DNA of 6,503 nt from Desulfobacula sp. (GTDB lineage: Bacteria; Desulfobacterota; Desulfobacteria; Desulfobacterales; Desulfobacteraceae), in the NCBI RefSeq assembly GCF_021107415.1, contig NZ_JAIOSW010000077.1, positions 1 to 6,503 on the forward strand. The letters are read 5' to 3'. The position numbers and the translations under genes were made by a program. Every line of letters starts with the position of its first letter. The stretch's first letter is position 1. Below the pieces are notes generated by a model that worked only from the letters and a program-made list of their open reading frames with translations, ran no database searches and was not told where the DNA came from. This document shows, one piece after another, positions 1-4,850 of the stretch.

Positions 1-131
1 ATGTTTGTGGCCCGGTTCCTGGCATTAAATTGATTCAAACCACAGTATACAGCATCTGTCCCTGCGATAATTGCCGCTTTTATAGACTCAATATCTCCAC
101 CCGGTGCCAGTAATTCAATTTTTCGTTTCAT
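1..131 (-). CDS. Peptidase U32 family protein, N-terminal fragment (cut by window edge)
   Basis: Reading leftward from the ATG at 131-129, 43 codons are open to the window edge. The product starts MKRKIELLAPGGDIESIKAA and continues with DAVYCGLNQFNAR. The ELLAPGG(D) opening followed by a helix and D-A-V-Y-x-G is the hallmark start of U32 family proteins (established family knowledge). Members include secreted or cytoplasmic collagenase-like proteases, but also RNA- and quinone-hydroxylation proteins (RlhA, TrhP, UbiU/UbiV types), so the exact role cannot be set from this fragment. The family signature further downstream lies outside the window. An in-frame TAA at 147-149 limits the start, and no clear Shine-Dalgarno sequence precedes the ATG. 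The gene points the same way as the transporter behind it but is separated by 261 bp, so it probably has its own promoter. Confidence 0.85.
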   Translation of the reverse strand, partial: MKRKIELLAPGGDIESIKAAIIAGTDAVYCGLNQFNARNRATN

Positions 132-254
132 AGGATTAATTGTAACTTAAATGTTGATTCATTTCTATAGAAGTATATTGTTGGTATCTTTAATAATTCC
201 GAGTTTCAAATACTTCCAACAGGGACAATTATCCTTAACTGCCGGATTCCAGTT
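132..254. other. AT-rich spacer / leader upstream of the U32 gene
   Basis: This stretch has no convincing ORF on either strand. On the minus strand a TATACT hexamer lies about 35 bp before the U32 start, but no good -35 element stands at the right distance, so the promoter is only a guess. No T-tract hairpin that could terminate the transporter transcript is visible. A 10-base perfect inverted repeat (AATTATCCTT at 227-236 and AAGGATAATT at 355-364) has one arm here and one in the remnant to the right. Confidence 0.4.
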
Positions 255-392
255 TTAGGGCTTTAGTAGTGAGAACGTGTAGTCCTCAGATTTAGCATGC
301 CCTGAAGTATAATCTTGATATTCCCAAACAAATCGACTGATAAAAAATCTGGACAAGGATAATTCTTTGTAACTGTTAATATAGGCGTTTGG
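255..392 (-). pseudogene. Orphan C-terminus-like stretch directly behind the transporter stop (unidentified)
   Basis: Immediately after the TAA of the transporter, and in the same frame, 45 sense codons are open before the next TAA at 257-255. There is no ATG, GTG or TTG early in it to serve as a start. The translation looks protein-like, with a core of SRFVWEYQDYTSGHAKSEDY and an ending TFSLLKP. It is rich in aromatic and charged residues, unlike random AT-rich spacer. I do not recognise the family. It is not a natural extension of the transporter, which already ends with its twelfth helix and a charged tail. The reading is either the tail of a gene whose body was deleted, or a chance open frame. 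Another frame is also partly open here, which weakens the case. Confidence 0.3.
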
Positions 393-1553
393 TTATATCT
401 CTTCATCCTTTAATAATTTCAGGTAAAAAGGAATTATTGATCCTGCAAAAATAAAAGCACCAAACAATATAAATCCAGTTGAAAAATAACCCGACTCCCC
501 TAACATACCGATGATATTGGGAACCACACCGCCTCCCACTAAAAATGCAATGGGAATGTTAAAAGATATTACCACATTGCGATGTTCTTGAGTGCAAATT
601 TGTGATAAAGCGGCAAATGCCGGGGGGAAAAAACATACCGCAGACAAAGGTTGTAAAAAAAGGATTATCTTCATGGGAAAACCTGTTAAAAAACCCATAA
701 GAAAGGTTAAAATACCCGTAATGCACAATACTCCTGCCAATGTTTTTTTTTCGCCTATATGATCCGTCAACCAGCCTGCCAATAATGCCATGCCCAGTGT
801 TAAAATTCTTGATAGGGCAATCAGGGTGTTTGCCTCGGTTTGGATCATTCCGTGTGCTTTTACAAGATAAAGAGGCAGCATTGAGTAAACACCCAATGCT
901 CCTCCTACACCAAGGCTGAAAAGAGTCATCATCATCCAAAAAGACGGTGTTGAAATCAATGGTTTTAATGAACTTAATATGGGAGCTTCACCCGGAAAAT
1001 CTTTTGCAGTAAAAAAAGTATAAAATGCGATACCGAATCCAATACTGATCACCCCAATAATAATAAAAATACTACGCCATGAAACCCATAACAATAATCC
1101 CTCACAAATCACAGGTATAAGTAAAAAACTTAAATTCGGTGCCATTTCATGAACTCCCAGTACTTTCCCCCAGTTTTTACTGTCTGTTGAGGAGGTCAAC
1201 ATGGCGATTCCTGAAGGTAGATAAAGACCGGTTGCAAGACCTACAGTAAAAAGTCCCAGGCGGATGGTGATCAGGTTTTGGCTCAATCCTGTGCAGATAA
1301 TAGTCACCCCTGCTGTAACAGCAGCCAGAAGAATTGTCTTTTTATGCTTTAATTTTGAAGATACAAAGCCTGAAAATATCAAGGATATAAAGTATCCGGA
1401 TGCGATTATTAAAAAAAATGACCCTGCATCATCAGGAGCAAGGTTCATATCTGTCAAAATAGTCGGCATCAGGGGGGCAAGGATTATCCTGACTGAAAAA
1501 TTTAAAAAAAAGATGCCTGTCAGTAAAAACAGTGTCAAAACCAATGATTTCAT
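393..1553 (-). CDS. Major facilitator superfamily (MFS) transporter
   Basis: This is a complete 386-residue integral membrane protein of usual MFS length, with about twelve hydrophobic segments (roughly residues 4-30, 44-64, 73-90, 95-119, 136-156, 160-181, 204-231, 241-262, 270-290, 294-316, 326-351, 356-379). A motif-A loop is present in both halves: a degenerate one at 62-72 (GFVSSKLKHKK) and a canonical one at 260-270 (GWLTDHIGEKK). This duplicated loop is typical of the 6+6 MFS fold. The loop between helices 6 and 7 (about 182-203) is the expected cytoplasmic hinge. An Arg in helix 1 (R22) and an H-E-M-A-P stretch in helix 5 (135-139) may line the pore. The substrate cannot be told. The start is the only ATG before an upstream in-frame stop, but its Shine-Dalgarno is poor (AGAAGA abutting the ATG). 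It is monocistronic as far as seen, under the promoter candidate at 1629-1657 and divergent from the ABM-like pseudogene. Confidence 0.9.
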   Translation of the reverse strand: MKSLVLTLFLLTGIFFLNFSVRIILAPLMPTILTDMNLAPDDAGSFFLIIASGYFISLIFSGFVSSKLKHKKTILLAAVTAGVTIICTGLSQNLITIRLGLFTVGLATGLYLPSGIAMLTSSTDSKNWGKVLGVHEMAPNLSFLLIPVICEGLLLWVSWRSIFIIIGVISIGFGIAFYTFFTAKDFPGEAPILSSLKPLISTPSFWMMMTLFSLGVGGALGVYSMLPLYLVKAHGMIQTEANTLIALSRILTLGMALLAGWLTDHIGEKKTLAGVLCITGILTFLMGFLTGFPMKIILFLQPLSAVCFFPPAFAALSQICTQEHRNVVISFNIPIAFLVGGGVVPNIIGMLGESGYFSTGFILFGAFIFAGSIIPFYLKLLKDEEI

Positions 1554-1628
1554 TCTTCTGTGATCCGCTTTTGTAAATTATTCACTGTATTTATTATCTA
1601 TCTTTATTTTCCAAACGCCTTTTTTTGA

Positions 1629-1657
1629 AGAATAAGCTTAATACCTATCGATATCAA
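1629..1657 (-). promoter_or_regulatory. Sigma-70-like promoter candidate for the MFS transporter
   Basis: On the minus strand TTGATA (1657-1652, 5 of 6 consensus matches) is followed after exactly 17 bases by TATTCT (1634-1629, 4 of 6). Transcription would begin near 1622 and leave an untranslated leader of about 69 nt before the transporter ATG. The -35 element overlaps the end of one GCTTGTTAT repeat. This is pattern matching only, but the spacing and orientation fit well. Confidence 0.5.
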
Positions 1658-1685
1658 TAACAAGCGTATTTTTATGATAACAAGC
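1657..1685 (-). repeat. Two direct copies of GCTTGTTAT, 20 bp apart, upstream of the MFS promoter
   Basis: The nonamer ATAACAAGC on the plus strand (GCTTGTTAT on the minus strand) occurs at 1657-1665 and again at 1677-1685, separated by 11 bp. The 20-bp period places both copies on nearly the same face of the helix, directly upstream of and touching the -35 element of the transporter promoter. This is the usual place for a tandem activator or response-regulator site. The regulator is unknown and none is encoded in the window. Confidence 0.4.
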
Positions 1686-1722
1686 AGAGGTTGCTTTTAT
1701 TCAACACCTGTATAAAGTGGAA

Positions 1723-1749
1723 TCTGAACACATATGCTTGAAGTTCAGA
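1723..1749. promoter_or_regulatory. 7-bp dyad TCTGAAC-N13-GTTCAGA, candidate operator
   Basis: The perfect inverted repeat TCTGAAC (1723-1729) and GTTCAGA (1743-1749) has 13 bases between its arms, a 20-bp centre-to-centre distance typical of a homodimeric regulator site. It sits about 10 bp before the -35 hexamer of the promoter candidate facing the ABM-like pseudogene. It has no T-tract on either side, so a terminator is unlikely. Confidence 0.3.
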
Positions 1750-1758
1750 CATAAGATA

Positions 1759-1787
1759 TTGTATTTAGTTGATTGAAATATTATAAA
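1759..1787 (+). promoter_or_regulatory. Sigma-70-like promoter candidate for the ABM-like pseudogene
   Basis: TTGTAT (1759-1764, 3 of 6) and TATAAA (1782-1787, 5 of 6) are separated by 17 bp. Transcription would start near 1794-1796, leaving a short leader before the ATG at 1810. The -10 element is good and the -35 weak, which fits a promoter that needs an activator or one that is decaying with its gene. Confidence 0.35.
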
Positions 1788-1809
1788 GCGGGGTTTTGTT
1801 TTGGCAATA

Positions 1810-2058
1810 ATGAGATTATGGCACGGTAGAGTGAGTATTGAAAAATCAGATGACTATGAAAAATTCATGATTGAAAGGGCTGCACCGGACTATGGATCAA
1901 TTGATGGATTGTTAAAAACTTATTTTCAACGAAATGATAAGGAGAAGGAAAGCCATTTTCTTCTTGTTACAATATAGGATTCATTAGAAGCTGTAAAAAA
2001 ATTTGCTGGTACTGAGCCTGAACTTGCCAAATACTATCCAGAGGATGGCAGGTGTTAA
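1810..2058 (+). pseudogene. Antibiotic biosynthesis monooxygenase (ABM)-like small protein, broken by a nonsense codon and truncated
   Basis: The frame from ATG 1810 reads MRLWHGRVSIEKSDDYEKF, then APDYGSIDGLLKTYFQRND and HFLLVTI. A TAG follows at 1975-1977, and the same frame then continues DSLEAVKKFAGTEPELAKYY-PEDGRC to TAA 2056-2058. The W-H-G-x-V start, the HFLLVT strand and the DSLEAVKKFAG helix are typical of small dimeric ferredoxin-like-fold ABM family proteins (about 100 residues). These carry out oxygen-dependent or heme-related chemistry or have unknown roles. The position of the TAG is normally Trp (TGG), a one-base change. The last strand expected after PED-x-R is also missing and I could not recover it in the other frames. 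TTG at 1801, behind GCGGGG, is an alternative start. The good reading on both sides of the stop indicates recent inactivation. Confidence 0.75.
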
Positions 2059-2223
2059 AAATTCGTAATCTAATTCTATCCCATAGACTCAAGGTAACTT
2101 GCCTTAGTCATAACTTCCCAAAGTTTCAATAATTCAAATGGTATCCTTAAGGTGGTCTGCTGAGCAAACGCGTATGACTACCCGCTATCTTCAAGAAAAG
2201 AAAATTATAAAATCTGGTATTTT
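2059..2223. other. Spacer between ABM-like pseudogene and the glutamate synthase operon end
   Basis: No intact gene lies here. The only structures I see are the orphan coding-like stretch listed separately and a short imperfect hairpin at 2091-2105 (AAGG ... CCTT with a small loop) that lacks a following U-tract in either direction. The T-run at 2219-2235 lies within and around the 3' end of the amidotransferase gene and encodes Lys/Asn codons on the minus strand, so it is not a terminator for that gene. Confidence 0.4.
2076..2177 (-). pseudogene. Orphan C-terminus-like stretch downstream of the amidotransferase gene (unidentified)
   Basis: Between two in-frame TAG codons (2180-2178 and 2078-2076), 33 sense codons are open on the minus strand and read SYAFAQQTTLRIPFELLKLW then EVMTKASYLESMG. 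The mix of Leu, Phe, Trp, Lys and Glu in a helical-looking pattern is protein-like, and the terminal stop follows naturally. No start codon precedes it apart from an internal Met, and there is no ribosome binding site. I read it as the surviving tail of a deleted gene of the same orientation as the operon. I cannot name the family, and at this length a chance open frame is not excluded. Confidence 0.35.
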
Positions 2224-4836
2224 TTAATTTTTTTTGGTTTCCAATGCCGACTTTGGCATTACTTTCCTGTATACTTTATTGAATGGCAGGCAGTCGCCAT
2301 CAATTGTTAAGAGATCGGTTTTAATACAAATGCCAAATAGTTTTTCATTTTCCTTAAGATAGGGAAGAATCAGGTCCCAGTCAGCTTTGGTTACTTCGGT
2401 AAATACACCACCGTTTAAGTGTTCGTCCACAACCTTGCATTCAGGATCTCTTAGATAAATGGCACCGCCGGAAGCCAGCGAGAACAGGTTTGAACCGGGA
2501 TACGGCATGGTAAGATCTATCACCTTGCCATTATCATCAAATGTAATACCATTGACAATGACAAAACCGCCACCATTCAAGGGATCACCTGCCATAAAAG
2601 ATTGTGCAAGGTAATCAAGGCATGTTCCGTTGATGACAACCCTGGGCTTGCCCGTGGCATTGATCAGGGGACGTCCGGCTGCATTGCCCAGAATATAGAC
2701 TTCGCCGCCTTTGGCACCATACATGAAGGTTTGTCCCACATCACCATGAACCACAAATTTGCCGCGCTTCATGATTTGTCCGAGCTGATCCTGGGCATTG
2801 CCGTGGACATGGATTTCCATGCCGTCAATACCCGAGGCCATATAATCACCTGAACTGTCGTACACATCAAATCGAACATCATCCGAATCAGGACCAAGCC
2901 CGCAGCCTGTGAATCTCTGGCCTTTATATCCATAACAGATATATTGTTTCCATCCCAATCGGTAGGCTTTATTGATCATTCTTGAATCACAGTTTTTTCC
3001 TTCGGGTTCAAATTCTTTTGCATTCACAACAAGGATTTTTTCATTCCCTTGGGGGCCTCTTAAATCCTTTCGGCCTGCACGGTCAATATAGGCATACATG
3101 CTGTTTGAATTATTTCCGATTTTGGGAGATGATTTAAAAATAGTCGTAAGGCTCTCCCTGATAATCTGGAGGACAGAACTGCGTTTTTTATTGTCTGTTG
3201 GAAAGATCCGGTCATTCAGGTGGGTTAACAGGTCAATGGCCATGGCTTTTTTACCATCGTTTTCTTCTGCCAGGGTTTCTATCGTCCCGCATACAAGCCT
3301 GATGTCCTGGAAATCAAGCACCGTAAATTGGGAAGAGCAGTATTGCTTTATTCCCTGTAAGTCATTTGTATTAAATAAGTTAGTAATTTTTTTTGTCTGG
3401 GCATTCTTTTTAAAAGAATCTGAAAGATCAATAGTTATGTCATAATGAATCTGGCCTTCCGGGGTCTGAACAATTTCACCAAATTTGTTCTGGGTAATGA
3501 GTTTTTTGGAGCCGTCTCCTTTTCCGGAATCCTTAATGGTAAAGGTAAATGCGCCGCCATCTGTGGAACTTCCACCCCGTGCATTCCAGTATTTGTCGGC
3601 AATGGGGCAGAATCTATGATCCTCTGCGGCAATACTTTGCAAGGTAGCATCAATGGCCTGTTTTTCAGAGCAGACAAGACCGATCTGAACATCATCTCTT
3701 TCCTGGAGGGCAAATACCTGGGGTCTGAGCATGGCAGTATCCGTGATCCCGATTAATTGCATGAGATCATGATACGGATCATTTCTGGCAATGATAAAAA
3801 ACCAGGGGCCGTCGGGGGAGCCTGTCATGTGCTGGGACTGGATATATTTGTAAACCTGCTGCTTTTCAGGGGGCAGACAGTCAAAATCATACTCAGTTGT
3901 CGGTGCCAGGGCTTCGATAATATATTCCAGAGGATATTCAAACACCCTGTTATATAAATCCAGCAGCAGAACGGACGTTTCCGTATCTGTCAGGAATTGG
4001 GGATAGATATTGTGCTGGTTTAAATATTCACACACGGCATGGTAATTGGCAAAATCTCCATTATGGACCAGGGCTTCATGCATACCGGAAAAAGGGTGGG
4101 CACCTCCGGGATGCCAGAGCCGTCCCCGGGTGGGATACCGCTGGTGGGCTATCCAGCCATGGGCCCTGAAATCATCCAGGCAATAATATTGGGTAGCCTG
4201 CTCTGCATAGCCAACCACTTTGAGGATCATCACGTTTCTGGCATGGGACAATACAAAAGCCTGTTTTTCCCCAAGGGAAGCATAATAGGTCTGGTTCAGC
4301 CGGAAGGAATTTTGGGATACAAACTCATCTTCCGCCTTTTTTTTGTCCATTTTATATAAATGATTGTACCGGATAAATTTTTCAAGCACATCAGGGCGCA
4401 CCCTTACAAAATACCGCCACACATCCGGCGGTTTGACTTCAAGGCCAATGGAGGTGTAATCATCAATCGTGGGAATTTTTTCAGATTTATAGATATCAAA
4501 CAGGGGATTAATATTCGTAGACTCGACCTTAAGGATGACGTCTTCATCCAGATACGCCACCTGTAAAAGGTAATGGTCTTCAAGCACATCTTTAGGGATT
4601 CCAAGGTCGCTTGCACTTAAACCGACAGCCGCGATGCCGCCGCCTTTGCCGTTACCCCTGTTATGCATCTGAACCGAGGGTTCGTAAATATGACGTCCTG
4701 CAATGGGAATATTGGCCATGAATCCGGTGACTCCGCAGCCACCCTCTTCATTGGATTTGTTTACCGGTGTTTTGGTGTGTGGCAGACGCTTTCTTGAAGT
4801 CAGTATGTTTTGTATGATTTTATTTGTATTCGTCAT
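2224..4836 (-). CDS. Glutamate synthase-like protein: class II glutamine amidotransferase + GXGXG domain
   Basis: This 870-residue protein combines two of the three catalytic-core modules of glutamate synthase. Residues about 34-430 form a class II (Ntn-type) glutamine amidotransferase. Cys34 in GGCGVTGF is the expected nucleophile, followed by HQRYPT (231-236), AHPF (246-249), HNGDFANY (258-265) and DTE (284-286), matching the family's HQRFST / HNGE / SDSE blocks. Residues about 600-810 form the GXGXG right-handed beta-helix (for example VHGNAQDQLG, GAKGGEVYILGNAAGRP, NGGGFVIVNG). The FMN/Fe-S domain normally between them is absent and is encoded by the next gene upstream. About 160 residues (440-600) form an unassigned linker. 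The 33 residues before Cys34 resemble the cleaved propeptide of GltB. Predicted role: release of ammonia from glutamine and its delivery to the FMN subunit, in the cytoplasm. The start follows AAGGA by 8 nt, and the gap to the upstream gene is 14 nt. Confidence 0.87.
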   Translation of the reverse strand: MTNTNKIIQNILTSRKRLPHTKTPVNKSNEEGGCGVTGFMANIPIAGRHIYEPSVQMHNRGNGKGGGIAAVGLSASDLGIPKDVLEDHYLLQVAYLDEDVILKVESTNINPLFDIYKSEKIPTIDDYTSIGLEVKPPDVWRYFVRVRPDVLEKFIRYNHLYKMDKKKAEDEFVSQNSFRLNQTYYASLGEKQAFVLSHARNVMILKVVGYAEQATQYYCLDDFRAHGWIAHQRYPTRGRLWHPGGAHPFSGMHEALVHNGDFANYHAVCEYLNQHNIYPQFLTDTETSVLLLDLYNRVFEYPLEYIIEALAPTTEYDFDCLPPEKQQVYKYIQSQHMTGSPDGPWFFIIARNDPYHDLMQLIGITDTAMLRPQVFALQERDDVQIGLVCSEKQAIDATLQSIAAEDHRFCPIADKYWNARGGSSTDGGAFTFTIKDSGKGDGSKKLITQNKFGEIVQTPEGQIHYDITIDLSDSFKKNAQTKKITNLFNTNDLQGIKQYCSSQFTVLDFQDIRLVCGTIETLAEENDGKKAMAIDLLTHLNDRIFPTDNKKRSSVLQIIRESLTTIFKSSPKIGNNSNSMYAYIDRAGRKDLRGPQGNEKILVVNAKEFEPEGKNCDSRMINKAYRLGWKQYICYGYKGQRFTGCGLGPDSDDVRFDVYDSSGDYMASGIDGMEIHVHGNAQDQLGQIMKRGKFVVHGDVGQTFMYGAKGGEVYILGNAAGRPLINATGKPRVVINGTCLDYLAQSFMAGDPLNGGGFVIVNGITFDDNGKVIDLTMPYPGSNLFSLASGGAIYLRDPECKVVDEHLNGGVFTEVTKADWDLILPYLKENEKLFGICIKTDLLTIDGDCLPFNKVYRKVMPKSALETKKN

Positions 4837-4844
4837 TATTTAAA

Positions 4845-4849
4845 TCCTT
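4845..4849 (-). promoter_or_regulatory. Ribosome binding site AAGGA of the amidotransferase/GXGXG gene
   Basis: AAGGA on the minus strand lies 8 bases before the ATG at 4836-4834. It overlaps the double stop (TAA TAA, 4853-4848) that ends the FMN-subunit gene, so ribosomes finishing that gene are placed at the next start. It fixes the choice of start. Confidence 0.75.
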
Positions 4850-4850
4850 A

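Noticed and set aside
1264..1563. 99-codon plus-strand open frame opposite the transporter start
   Set aside because: It lies wholly opposite a well-supported membrane protein gene, has no recognisable domain and no ribosome binding site; it is a shadow of the hydrophobic coding strand.
1975..1977. TAG as a pyrrolysine codon or suppressed stop in the ABM-like gene
   Set aside because: Some sulfate reducers do use pyrrolysine, but the site corresponds to a family Trp, one base change explains it, and the gene also lacks its C-terminus.
2091..2105. Short hairpin AAGG...CCTT as terminator
   Set aside because: The stem is only 4-5 bp and no T-tract follows on either strand.
2219..2240. T-rich run as an intrinsic terminator
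   Set aside because: For the minus-strand operon it is an A-run that encodes Lys/Asn codons and the stop of the amidotransferase gene. On the plus strand no GC-rich hairpin precedes it.
3435..3713. Alternative minus-strand frame inside the amidotransferase gene
   Set aside because: It overlaps the amidotransferase frame, which carries family motifs on both sides; the translation shows no domain.
4216..4620. Long Cys34-to-HQRYPT interval of the amidotransferase as a novel insertion
   Set aside because: Classical GltB has a similar interval of about 200 residues between the nucleophile and the HQRFST block, so this is normal for the family.
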